64,000 bases of DNA from Rusavskia elegans (lineage: Eukaryota > Ascomycota > Lecanoromycetes > Teloschistales > Teloschistaceae): the NCBI GenBank assembly GCA_011316305.1, contig SAUG01000091.1:124001-188000 (forward strand). The letters are read 5' to 3'. The notes under the pieces are model-generated. The model saw only the letters and a program-made list of their open reading frames with translations. It had not been told where the DNA came from and searched no databases. Position numbers and translations under genes: made by a program. Shown here one piece after another: positions 1 to 10,171 of this stretch; the stretch's first letter is position 1, and the number at the start of each line of letters is the position of its first letter.

Positions 1-2034
1 GTCGGTGACGACTGGGGAATCCCTCCTGCTGTATGTTTTTGCTTTTTGTCGCGGTTCGCTTTCTGCAGATTTGAATGGGGCTTATGGGTTTCATCTAACA
101 TTGTTTTCAGGTTCTTTGAAGGCGTTGAATCGCTCATCAATCGTAACGCCCGAGAGGCCAACCTTGGCGGTGTCCCGACCGCCGTTAACAAAATCCATGC
201 CTACATCAGAGTCCGTGATGTACGCAAAGATCTCAAACCCGATGAATTGGAGTTGCAGAAAATTGATGACATCGAACCCTTGTGGGCGGTTGTGTACTTT
301 TTGCTACGGTGTGGCCTTGTACAGGACGCTGCAGCCTATGTCAAAGAACACGCGGCGCCTTTCAGGGCTATTGAGCGGAACTTTGTGACCTACATCATGA
401 GCTATGCCAAAGATAAGGACAGACGGTTACCAAGAGATCTGCAGGATCGTATCAACACCGAGTATCAGCAAAAAGCCCGCATGGCGCCCGAGAATTCACT
501 TGATCCGTATAAGATGGCCTGCTACAAGATCATCGGACGATGTGAGCTCACCAGAAGAACCATAGAAGGCATCAATCAATCCAGTAATGATTGGCTATGG
601 TTGCAATTCTGTCTTGCCCGAGAAGTCAACCGGGTTGATGAAGTCGCTGGCGACGTCTTCGGCTTGGACGAGATTCGGGAATCAGTGTCCGAGATCGGAC
701 AACGGCACTATCAGAAAGGCCAGGAAGGGCTTGGGGGTTACGGTACTTATTTCCACCTCTTGATACTTGCCGGCATGTTCGAACAGGCTATTTCCTTTCT
801 GTACCCGTATACCTACGTTGCTGCTGTTCATTTTGCCATCGCCCTCAACTATTACGGACTATTGCGGGTATCGGACCAAGCAGGAGCGGAAACTGATCTT
901 TGTAAGTCCAGAGTAGCTCTGCGCAGTTGCTGCTCCGTAACGACTTTGTTGACTCTTTCAGTGACCTACAGTACCAAGGATCTTCCCCAAATCTCGTTTG
1001 GCCGCATGCTGGGCTACTACACCCGCGATTTCCGTACCAGCAATCTCGATGCCGCAGTCGACTACCTTGTACTCATCTGTCTTAACATCGATCTCCCTGG
1101 TGCAGCCGGCAAATCACAAGCCTCACTTTGCCACGAAGCCCTCCGAGAACTCGTCCTTGAATCCCGCGAGTTCGCCCAGTTGCTCGGGGATATTCATAAA
1201 GATGGCACTCGCCTGAAGGGTACCATCGAACAGCGGCTCAACCTCATCGGCCTTTCTGATCAAGAAATGTTCCTCAAGACCGTCACCGTGCAAGCCGCGA
1301 GTGTCGCTGACGACAACGGCCGTACGACCGACGCCGTGCTCCTCTATCACCTTGCAGAAGACTACGATAACGTCATTGTCATTGTCAACCGCGCCCTGTC
1401 AGACTCCCTTGCCGTTTCCCTTTCCGACCCAGAACCACAACTGTCTCCACTAAAACCCCGCCAACAGCAACAAGGCCAAGCAGGGCAACAACAACAGGAA
1501 CCCTCACCCAATTCCTCATTCTCCTTGACCGCCGTCTCCGAACCCTCTACACTCGCCCGCAACATGATATCCCTCTACGACTCCAACCCCCTCTACCTCG
1601 CCCGTATCCGACCCCAAAACCGCCAAACATGTGGCATCCTCCTCCGCCTCAGCACCGTAAGATCTCACATCCTCTCACAAAACTGGGCCGCAGCCCTCGA
1701 CACCATCGCCGCCACGAACCTGCTCCCACTTGCGGCCCGCGGATCCATCCCGGCCATCCGCGCGCATGCGGCAACAACGAATCAGTTGCCGCAAGAGGTC
1801 AAACGGAATCTGGGCAATCTGCTGCTTTGGTGTATCTTGGCTGTTGGGGGGCAGAGGGAGGTCCTGCAGGCGCAGAAGGGCGGGTTTGAGGATCAGGGGA
1901 GGGAGGGCGTGAGGGAGGAGTTGAAGGGGGTTGGGAGGGATTTGATGTGTTTTGCGGGGCTGGTGAGGTATAGATTGGAGAGAGGGGTTTGGGAGGCGGT
2001 TGTGAGGGCGGGAGGGGATGTTGGGGGTTATTGA
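1..2034 (+). CDS. NIC96: Nucleoporin NIC96/Nup93 (5' partial)
   Basis: Scaffold nucleoporin of the Nup93/Nic96 family, which links the inner ring of the nuclear pore to the central channel nucleoporins. The 5' end lies outside the window. Exons read 1-30, 111-901 and 962-2034; the introns (GTATGT..CAG and GTAAGT..CAG) keep phase, and the second is 60 bp and stop-free, so it could be mistaken for coding. The protein is alpha-helical throughout. Family-like segments include EPLWAVVYFLLRCG about 60 residues after the first visible intron, and GYGTYFHLLILAGMFEQAIS. A Gln-rich low-complexity stretch (QQQQGQAGQQQQ) lies near two thirds of the visible protein and interrupts the helical solenoid. It converges on the GatA gene, with 279 bp between the two stop codons. 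Family identity is firm; only the extent of the missing N-terminal coiled coil is unknown. Confidence 0.9.
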   Translation, partial: VGDDWGIPPAVCFCFLSRFAFCRFEWGLWVSSNIVFRFFEGVESLINRNAREANLGGVPTAVNKIHAYIRVRDVRKDLKPDELELQKIDDIEPLWAVVYFLLRCGLVQDAAAYVKEHAAPFRAIERNFVTYIMSYAKDKDRRLPRDLQDRINTEYQQKARMAPENSLDPYKMACYKIIGRCELTRRTIEGINQSSNDWLWLQFCLAREVNRVDEVAGDVFGLDEIRESVSEIGQRHYQKGQEGLGGYGTYFHLLILAGMFEQAISFLYPYTYVAAVHFAIALNYYGLLRVSDQAGAETDLCKSRVALRSCCSVTTLLTLSVTYSTKDLPQISFGRMLGYYTRDFRTSNLDAAVDYLVLICLNIDLPGAAGKSQASLCHEALRELVLESREFAQLLGDIHKDGTRLKGTIEQRLNLIGLSDQEMFLKTVTVQAASVADDNGRTTDAVLLYHLAEDYDNVIVIVNRALSDSLAVSLSDPEPQLSPLKPRQQQQGQAGQQQQEPSPNSSFSLTAVSEPSTLARNMISLYDSNPLYLARIRPQNRQTCGILLRLSTVRSHILSQNWAAALDTIAATNLLPLAARGSIPAIRAHAATTNQLPQEVKRNLGNLLLWCILAVGGQREVLQAQKGGFEDQGREGVREELKGVGRDLMCFAGLVRYRLERGVWEAVVRAGGDVGGY

Positions 2035-2313
2035 GATGGGGATGTAGAGTTGATGTGTGGGAGTGAGGGAATGAGTAGTGATATGAGGTTCTTTGGAATA
2101 AGTAGAATGTGATACATCGCATGCTGGAACCCTTTGGTGTGATACTATTATGATGAGGGTGTCTGAGTTTGTAAAGACTCAAAGTGCCCACGAACTCAAC
2201 CGACTATACATACTTTGTTAGAGCGGTAAGAGAGAACAACGTCAATGGTCCATTGTCGTGCTATCAGTTTCCGTGCAAAAGTGCTACATTTCTTCATTCG
2301 CTCTCCATCCCCA

Positions 2314-4049
2314 TCAAGCCGCGGCACCAGCAGCATCGTTCAGAACTCCCTCCAACTCCCTTGCAGCATCCAGAACCATCTCATCATCCCCATACTGGCC
2401 TATGACCTGCAATCCTATTTGCTGCCAATCCTTGCAAGGTACCGGCACGCTGATAGCTGGGAGTCCGGCCAAGGAGGCTGGTACGGTGTACACGTCCTCT
2501 TGGAACTGTTTTGTGGGATCATTGTTCTCATTGTCGGATTGTAAGGAGGATAGGAGAGGTGGGAGGTTCAGGGATGTAGGTGTGATGATAATATCGACAC
2601 CTCTTCTCTCCTTGTCTTCTTGCGTCAATGTCGAAGATGCGATTTCTTGATGGTGCTGGAGCAGGGGATGTTTCATTGCGAAGACCTTGTTGAAATCATC
2701 CTGTACCAGCCTTCTCACTTTTTGTGCGCGAATGAAGTAATTGTCAATCGCCGTTGAACTTAAAGTGTAGGACCCTAATAGTACACGGCGGCGGACTTCA
2801 GCGCCGAAGTTGTGACCGCGGGTATTGGAGAAGAGAACGTTGGACTTGTCTCGATCATTCGGGGCTTTCTTCCCGTAGCGGACGCCATCGTACTTTGCGA
2901 GGTTGGAGGATGCTTCGGCGGGGGCGAGGACGTAGTATGCTGCAAGGGCAGCTTTGGTCGTGGGTAATGAAGTCGAATGGACGGAGTGGCCCTTTCTTCG
3001 GAGGAATTGGAGGGTGAGAGACCATTGCTTGTGGATGGAGGGATGAAGTTCCTTGAGAAGATATTCACGCGGGATACCGATGCTGAGATTTTTGTTTCGG
3101 GGTCGATAAGATAATTGTGATGTAATCCGCGATCTGGTGAGCGAGGAGATGGTAGTAGGATCACGAGGATCGTGGCCTTTGATCACATCTGGGGTAGCAA
3201 TTTAGCCTAGACCGAGAAAGCAGCTGGGACGAGCGAAAGGCGGACCGTAGACCTGCTTTGCTGCCTCAACACTGCGGGCTATAACACCGACGGTGTCCAG
3301 AGAGTTTGCGTACGCGACGACTCCCCATCTAGACACGATACCGTATGAAGGTTTAAACCCAACGGTGCCGGTCCATGCGGCGGGCAGTCGGACAGATCCC
3401 CCAGTGTCAGTCCCCAATGCCCTTGCTATCTATCAACATACAGAAGACTTGGGCCGTCTATGAGCACCTACGCGAAACATTGTCGAGTGCTTGTTGCGAG
3501 GGCACTGCCGCCAGAACTGCCTCCGACGGATCTTTGACTTGCAGAGATGGTCCCGAATGATTTCACGGGTCCGTGAACAGAGTTGACGCTGTGCGAACTA
3601 CATGATGGAGTGAGTTCCAGGGTCTGGCTTCAGATGTAGGGTCCAACCTTACCCCATGCCAAATTCATCGAGATTTGTCTTTCCAGTAATGATTGCTCCA
3701 ACGGCCTTCAACCTGTCGACGACGGTGGCGGAGAAAGGGCTGTAAAAGGCCTGGAGCGTCTCCGATGCACATGTTGTAGGTTGATCGGTAGTGCAAATGT
3801 TGTCTTTGATTGCGATTAACTGGCCATCTATTACAGACAGGGGGCTACCTGCAAAATTGTCAGAGTCATTGGGGATGTCGTTGAGCCAGCACGGGACCGA
3901 CCATTATCGTGTCGCTCATCTGCCTTCCGACAGTCCTCGACGATGGATTCAACATTGGATGTGGATGGTACAAATGCGCCGAGATGCTGGTATTCAAGTT
4001 GATTCTTCAAGCATTGCTTCGCTTGCTGCCCAATGCGCCCGAGTGACAT
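2314..4049 (-). CDS. HER2: Glutamyl-tRNA(Gln) amidotransferase subunit A, mitochondrial (GatA/HER2)
   Basis: Amidase-signature subunit that releases ammonia from glutamine so that mischarged Glu-tRNA(Gln) is converted to Gln-tRNA(Gln) in mitochondria. Five exons: 4049-3902, 3848-3653, 3597-3472, 3421-3246 and 3188-2314, giving 506 codons in phase. The Ser-cisSer-Lys triad is visible: Lys64 in AIKDN, Ser143 in GGSSGGSA and nucleophile Ser166 in GTDTGGSVR. The C-terminal half carries [17 protein letters not shown], typical of GatA. Splice sites GTCGGT, GTAAGG, GTAGGT and GTCCGC are ordinary or slightly weak; the fourth exon uses an AAG acceptor that is required by frame. It is divergent from the metallophosphoesterase gene across 278 bp. 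No clear N-terminal presequence is visible, but the start is the only ATG that fits. Confidence 0.9.
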
Positions 4050-4327
4050 GAATGGGCTCTGTCAGGCCACGAGATCATGCACCGTCTCACTCCAAATCGG
4101 AGTCCGCAGCAGTGTCATGGTGATACATAGCGCCTCGCGGCGGTAATCCGTAGCGGTGAACCATCAAGTCGAAGATAGAAAGTACGACGGTTCGAGGGGT
4201 TGTGAGGGTTGCTTGCTCAACGGAATTCTACGTCATTGTGCAGCTGGCGATAAACAGTCGGTCGGAGGGCCAGACAGCTGCCTGAAGCTCTGAGCTTCCT
4301 TCCCTCCACCCTTCCAGCCTCCTCGCA
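4050..4327. promoter_or_regulatory. Divergent intergenic region between GatA and phosphoesterase
   Basis: These 278 bp separate two divergently transcribed start codons and must hold both promoters. I see no clear TATA box or other assignable element. The inference rests only on gene orientation. Confidence 0.45.
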
Positions 4328-6239
4328 ATGATTCTCAGGTCGGCAAATTGGTTGGTATTGGTAACACTCGTTGCGTTCGGCCGGTCTACGCAGCCATCAG
4401 CACCAGAACCTGTCTCGGCGCCGTTGAGAGAGCTTCCTTGGGGCCAGCTGAACTTCTTGCACACCACGGATACTCATGGATGGCATGCCGGACATCTCCA
4501 GGAGTATATCAAGTATCAGTCACTCCAGCACTCCTCGCTGACTGTCTTGCAGGCCCTCGTTCAGCGGGGACTGGGGTGACTATATCTCCTTCGCCCAGCG
4601 GCTGCATGAAAAGGCCGACAATGAAGGGAGGGATCTTCTACTGATCGATACTGGAGACCGCATAGAAGGCAATGGTCTCTATGATGCTTCGGATCCCAAG
4701 GGAATATATACCCGCGCTATCTTCAAAGAGCAGGAGATTGATGTCATCTGCGTTGGAAACCATGAGCTCTACCACAAAGCATCTTCCGACAACGAGTATC
4801 TGAGTACGGTGCCGAACTCCCACGGCAACTACCTTGCTTCGAACCTTGACATAATCGATCCCAACTCGGGCGAAAGAGTCCCTCTAGCTCCACGATTCAA
4901 GAAGTTCACCACCAAGAACCAAGGCATCCGCATCCTAGCCTTTGGCTTCTTGTTTGACTTCAAAGGCAATGCGAATAATACGATAGTGGAGGCTGTCGAG
5001 AAGACTGTCCAGCAGAGCTGGTTCCTAGAAGCTATCCATGATAGAGAGGTCGATCTATTTCTCGTTGCTGGCCACGTCCCTCTCGACTCTCCGGAGTATC
5101 ACTCAATATTCAAAGCCATCCGGAGAGTTCAATGGGACACTCCCATCCAATTCTTTGGGGGCCACACACATATCAGAGATTACTTCAAATATGACAGCAA
5201 GGCCTATAGTCTTGAAAGTGGACGTTATATGGAGACCATCGGCTTTATGTCTATCACCGGCCTATCAACTGGCGGGCAATTGAGCACTCGACCTCCAAAT
5301 GCTAAGGAAAAACTCTCTTCCCTTAAATTTGCGCGTCGTTACATTGATAACAACCTGTATTCCTTCCACCACCACAGCTTCCTGAACAGTACAACCTTTC
5401 CCACCGCTCACGGCCGCAACGTTTCAGCCATGATCGCCTCAGCCCGCAAGGACCTCAAACTGGATCACCGATTCGGCTGCGCCCCTCAAGACCTCTGGAC
5501 CAACCGTGCTCCATTTCCACATCATAATAGCATCTTCTCCTGGCTCCAGGTTCAAGTCCTACCCGACATGGTCTCCGAACCCACCCGCAAAGATATTCCC
5601 CGCCTCGTCATCGTCAACACCGGTGGAATTCGCTTCGACATCTTCAAAGGCCCCTTCACTATCGATACCACATACACCGTCTCCCCCTTCACGAGCGGCT
5701 TCCGCTACATCAGGGACGTACCCTTCCAAACCGCGAAGAGGCTAAAGAGAATACTGAATCAGGAAGTACCGCAGCTTGTCGAAATACCGCATGAATTAGC
5801 TGCGCGTTTACCGGTATCTAGCAAGACTCAAGCCGCTGCTTTCGAGGGTCCAAAAGAAAGCCTTGATCATTATTACGGCTCTGCTAATCAGATGCCTCTT
5901 TCATCCGAGAACGACATGCCCCTCATACCCGGTTACACAACTCACGACGCCGCTGGCTCCGACGGCGATGACACTATCCATTCTCCAATTCAATTCTATA
6001 CAGTTCCCAATGTCATCGAATCACGCGTCGCTTTTCCGACCTCGGAAGCTGGGAATGCAGAAGATCCGGAAAAGGTGGATCTTGTTTATATCGACTTCAT
6101 CGAGCGGTATGTACTATGGGTATTGAAGTTTCTTGGCAGGGAGTATGAGATTGGTGATACGGAAGCGTATATGGAAGGGAAGGAATTGACGGGCTTAATC
6201 AGTGAATGGGTGGAAGGGAATTGGAAAGGCGATTGTTGA
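4328..6239 (+). CDS. Secreted metallophosphoesterase, 5'-nucleotidase family
   Basis: Calcineurin-like phosphoesterase of the 5'-nucleotidase/UshA type. Exons 4328-4503 and 4553-6239 (49-bp intron GTATAT..CAG) give 620 residues. The N-terminus has a hydrophobic signal-like segment (LVLVTLVAF), suggesting secretion or vacuolar location. Dinuclear metal motifs appear in order: HTTDTHGWH (D-x-H) near residue 45, [31 protein letters not shown] and [10 protein letters not shown]-terminal domain follows with [18 protein letters not shown] and the substrate-domain-like TVSPF. Fungal relatives are usually annotated as Ser/Thr phosphatase or 5'-nucleotidase family proteins; the substrate is not evident. 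The intron is supported because joining GHLQE to [13 protein letters not shown] recreates a conserved block. Confidence 0.88.
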
Positions 6240-8578
6240 TGGTTTTGTAGACGGGGTCTCTTTGGTGGAGGCAACATTGGAGTAAGAGGTTGGTTTTTGC
6301 CGAAAAAAGGGTAGTGATTAAAGTTGTCACTTCGACTTCATCAAATATCATAGTTTCCTTGTATCGTCCCTTCCTGCATTTGTCAACCCCATCTCGACGA
6401 AGATATATATAGTCTATCTTCTCTTCTATATTGTATCCTCGATACTCGAAGTATCAAAATCCTATCGTATCATATATCTTTTCAATTGTCAGAAGTCAAC
6501 TCGTTACTGTCTACCAAATCTTTTTCGCCCGACCATAGGTCACCTCACTTCGTCAGCCCCATCCTTACTGCAATTCATCAATCTCCACGACGACTATCTT
6601 AATACCCGCTGTCATCTTCCAATCGTCCATCTACTGTTTATTCTGTCATGCGTCTATCACCTCAGCACTCGTTGTTATCTATTATAGATCTACCAGGGCC
6701 GCCTCACTATTTTACAATCAACTACTACTACCAGGCTCCCGTAACTCAATGGCAAGCTTACAGTCCTGCATCGCTCAACTGGGCCTCGCCTCAGACTCAC
6801 AACTCATCAACGACTGAATTTAAGACCCACAACTCCGCTTCTTTCCCTCTTAGCAGTGACCATGACCGAGGTGTTCTACCGATAATACCAAGGCTCAATT
6901 ACTCGCTCTATCAGCTGATCTATAGCGCTTCGCCTTCCTTTACACTATACGTCTCTCTCCTATCACTATCTCTATTAAGCAAGTAACTCTTTCTTCTCTA
7001 ATTCGTGGAACGCTATGATTTTAACGCACAATAGACGAAATCCACAGAATCTCTCCGGCTCGGTATCAGCCAGGCTCAGAGCAATACCAGATTTTACTAT
7101 TGTCGAAACATGTAGTTCACGAATTACTTATACCCTACCTCTTGCCCGATTACCTTACGGCTACCTCCCCCCCGTTGTCTATCTACAGCCTTCTCACCAG
7201 CGAGGTCTTTCTCCCAATCTCCAGTCCCTACCTAAGAGGGAAGTCTCTCTCAGTCTACCGTCGAAGCCTTTTACTTAATCAGCTCCTGCACCGACTTCCT
7301 CTGGTCCTAGCTGCAAGTAATTCCACTATCAGCAAGAGTTATTCGAACAGAAATCATCGCTGGCTGCTCCGAAGCCCTTATCTGGTCGTCGATCTTCTAT
7401 TCTTGCAGTATCAAAGATTGGCACGAATCCAATGGTATAAAGAAAGAAAGCGACAGAAAGTTATTATCTATAACGAAGAAGGTAATTTCGAGTCTGAATT
7501 GATTCCTACTTTAGATTCTATTTAATTGGGGGTAATTGCTATACCGGCGATCGGTGTGTATTATTTGCGTAGTCAATTTAGCTGGAATCCTATCAGCTGT
7601 TCATCCCGTCCGATTTCAATCGGGCCAACTGCTTAATATCACTTGGTACAAGGGAGATTGGGGCCATTATCTTTGACGAGGACAAGGAATATTGGACAGC
7701 ATTCCTTGTGACCATCCGCGATAACACATGATCGGTTCGACTTATGGATCCCGTCGACAGTCGCCGTCAGCAGACCTGCCTTTCTGCTCAAGCAAAGTTC
7801 GACATCCTTTTTACTACTCAGGCCGGTATTATAGGGCATCGCGCTCCTATGTTTATGCAGTCCGAAGCAGTCAGTATTTCCTTTATATCTATTGATACAT
7901 ACTAATGTTCTCTAGACTACCGTCTAACAGTATAACAGTACTAGTTGTGGACCCTTCGCAATCTCTTCCTTACGACAGTCGTTCTACCATGAAGAATTCC
8001 TTCCAGTCGATCCTGGCTTGCTGCGGCAACAGCAATGTGCTGCTGTTAGGCTTCTGCTAGAGTCCAAACATAAAGTCCCCCAAGCTACGGCCTACAAGAG
8101 ACAGCTTTCTCCTATTCAAGTTCAGGCATTACAGCATAGCGGCGGAGTGAGTAAGGCTATCCTAACGACAACGCTGTCTTCTCAATTCAACATACCTTTA
8201 CTCAATACGAAAGCACAGAAGGAGAAACTTTCTCCTATTCAGACACAGGCATCTAAAGACATCCTCTTGCTGTCAACACCGTATTGATTTGGTCGCATTT
8301 TCTTTCCAAGTTCGTTGCTATTGGCTAATTACAGGCTGGGAAACTCCAAAGGATATATATATTTTGAGCCCTTTCCCCGTCCTACGATGTATACACGTAG
8401 GGTAATCTTTTGCAAGTCTCACGACCGGTAAAGATCTAATTACATACTTGTCTCCCTGTTACGTTTCGCCACCAAATGGAAAGGGAAGAGAATGTTAAGA
8501 TCTATATCTCGAAGAAAAGCTCTCCTGGGATCTATGCTGAGTGTTTGTTGGGGCTGCTGAGGTATCAGCTGGATGCTA
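6240..8578. other. Gene-poor region with decayed reading frames
   Basis: About 2.3 kb without a convincing gene. The first 400 bp probably contain the 3' end of the phosphoesterase transcript. The rest is rich in CTATC/ATATC-like low-complexity sequence and short open frames with little resemblance to known proteins. Two stretches (7015-7525 and 7669-7905) continue in one frame across single stop codons and may be remnants of coding sequence. A 13-base string (TTTCTCCTATTCA) recurs at about 8108 and 8232 in a frame giving LSPIQ-x-QA twice. No intact element ends were found. Confidence 0.4.
7669..7905 (+). pseudogene. Possible decayed coding relic with internal TGA
   Basis: One frame reads from IFDEDKEYWTAFLV through VTIRDNT, meets a TGA at 7729-7731, and continues as SVRLMDPVDSRRQQ and SAQAKFDILFTT to a TAA at 7903-7905. 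The arrangement (acidic YW segment, then LMDPVD, then a helix ending near an ILFTT string) is loosely reminiscent of the Gag N-terminus of Ty1/copia retroelements. That is a weak inference from pattern only. No integrase, reverse transcriptase or LTR was recognised nearby. Confidence 0.2.
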
Positions 8579-10171
8579 TTAGTGCCTCAAAGCCGCGAGT
8601 GATCGATCACGCTGTGAAAAAGGCTCGGTGACTTGGTCTCCATGAAAACCCCGTGACGTAACAGCTGGAGATATCTTGGGGTCGGGTCCGCCATAAGACA
8701 CAAATGGACCTCTGTGGCGATGCTCACATCCAAAGTCTCGGTAAAAGACCTTGAGTTGGACCCGGTGGTCCCAGCATTGTGCCTTTGAAATTCTTTGCGG
8801 ATTTTGATACTCGCGCCGCTCATCGTAAGCTTTAGACGGAAGGTACAGCAGAATTTCCTTGAGGTGAGGGTGGTCGGCGAAAAAGGTTGAGCGCGCAGGA
8901 TCGATGGCGTTGGAGAATTCATGAAGCCATTCAGAGAACCGTACGTAATGTTTGTCGAACCGGATTGCGATCGTGATGACCGACTTGGGGTACTCGTTTG
9001 GGAGAGGCGTCCACCAGAAGCCGGTTTCGATGTGGCTCAGTGACGAGGATTGAATGAAGCCGAAAAATTGCTGCATCGGAACAGAGCCGCGGTCAACCCA
9101 GCGGCTACACAGGAGTTTGAAAACCTTGAGGGATTTTGCATATTTTCTAACGGCGAGTATGTCGAGCTCGAATAAGCCGAAGGTGGGATGAAGCCCACTG
9201 GACCTCTCGTCACAATGATACATGCACAAGACCATCTCTTTCAACGCTGGATACTTTCCCAACGGACCTGTGGGTTGCTGGCAAACACTTCGCTCCACAC
9301 CTCCTGAGGTGACGCTCTGAACAGCGTTGCAGACCTCCAAACTGTACAGATGTGGAAAAGGCTCAAGGAAGCGGGGAAAGCCTGACGTTTGATGAAACTC
9401 ATAGTCTGTAATCTGCAACTGTCGTAGCTTTGGAAACCGGGACTCGTCTATAGCGCATCGTACCCTTTGAGGCATCGTGAAGGATACCAACGGCAGATCC
9501 CTTAGAATGAGAGCAGCAAAAGCTACAAGCATCCTGTAGTGAGGTTGAGGATCGCCGGAGGCATTTTCGAGAAGCGTGAAAGACCTGAGATGTGTGAATC
9601 TGCTAAGGGCGCCCCGGATTTGGAGCAATTCCCGATCGAAAGCTTCTTTGTAGGGCCACCCCACAGGCTGTGATCCAGTGTGTGACACGCTTGCTCTCGT
9701 CAAGCGCTTGTCCAGTGCTTTCATGATCTGGTCAGGTTTTAGATCATGGAGAACGACTCGAATGTCTAACACGTCAGGCAGGAAAATAGGATCGACCAAC
9801 GCCAGCCACTTGTAAAGACTCTGCTGACCGTCAAAGGCTAACGGCTGCCTGAATATCCATGGCTTTACCTCCCTGGAGATCCGGCGGTTGACGACAAGGA
9901 GGTGAAATAAGGACGCCGGTCGATCATAGAGAAGCTCCTCGTAAATCTGTTCACGAAGCTCTGGTGCTATCCGGAGTAGATAAGGTAGCCGTTTGGTTTT
10001 GGGCATGGTCATGGAGTAAGTCTTTGCCGCAGCATCCGTAGATAGCTCGATGGAATTGAGGCATATTGTTGCTGGAATGATTTGGTATCGTTTGCTACGC
10101 TGTGTTGCAAAGGAGGCGGAGGACTTGCCCTTACGCATACGGCAGCTGTGTGGCAACTCGGGTTGAATCAT
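8579..10171 (-). CDS. F-box-like fungal protein of unknown function
   Basis: Uninterrupted 530-codon frame. Residues near 60-80 read LPYLLRIAPELREQIYEELL, the pattern of the short F-box-like helix common in the large, poorly characterised fungal family with Leu-rich C-terminal halves. The remainder contains repeated helix/strand units (FPKLRQLQITDYEF, FPHLYSLEVCNAV, YAKSLKVFKLL) resembling degenerate leucine-rich repeats. Such proteins are usually presumed SCF ubiquitin-ligase adaptors, but no substrate can be named. The first ATG is at 10171; Met54 (about 10012) or Met56, directly before the F-box-like segment, are equally plausible starts. It is the only substantial gene between the 6.2 and 12 kb gaps. 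Confidence 0.65.
   Translation of the reverse strand: MIQPELPHSCRMRKGKSSASFATQRSKRYQIIPATICLNSIELSTDAAAKTYSMTMPKTKRLPYLLRIAPELREQIYEELLYDRPASLFHLLVVNRRISREVKPWIFRQPLAFDGQQSLYKWLALVDPIFLPDVLDIRVVLHDLKPDQIMKALDKRLTRASVSHTGSQPVGWPYKEAFDRELLQIRGALSRFTHLRSFTLLENASGDPQPHYRMLVAFAALILRDLPLVSFTMPQRVRCAIDESRFPKLRQLQITDYEFHQTSGFPRFLEPFPHLYSLEVCNAVQSVTSGGVERSVCQQPTGPLGKYPALKEMVLCMYHCDERSSGLHPTFGLFELDILAVRKYAKSLKVFKLLCSRWVDRGSVPMQQFFGFIQSSSLSHIETGFWWTPLPNEYPKSVITIAIRFDKHYVRFSEWLHEFSNAIDPARSTFFADHPHLKEILLYLPSKAYDERREYQNPQRISKAQCWDHRVQLKVFYRDFGCEHRHRGPFVSYGGPDPKISPAVTSRGFHGDQVTEPFSQRDRSLAALRH

Noticed and set aside
902..961. In-frame 60-bp segment in NIC96 that could be read as coding
   Set aside because: It has GTAAGT..CAG ends, and removal joins conserved sequence; it is treated as an intron.
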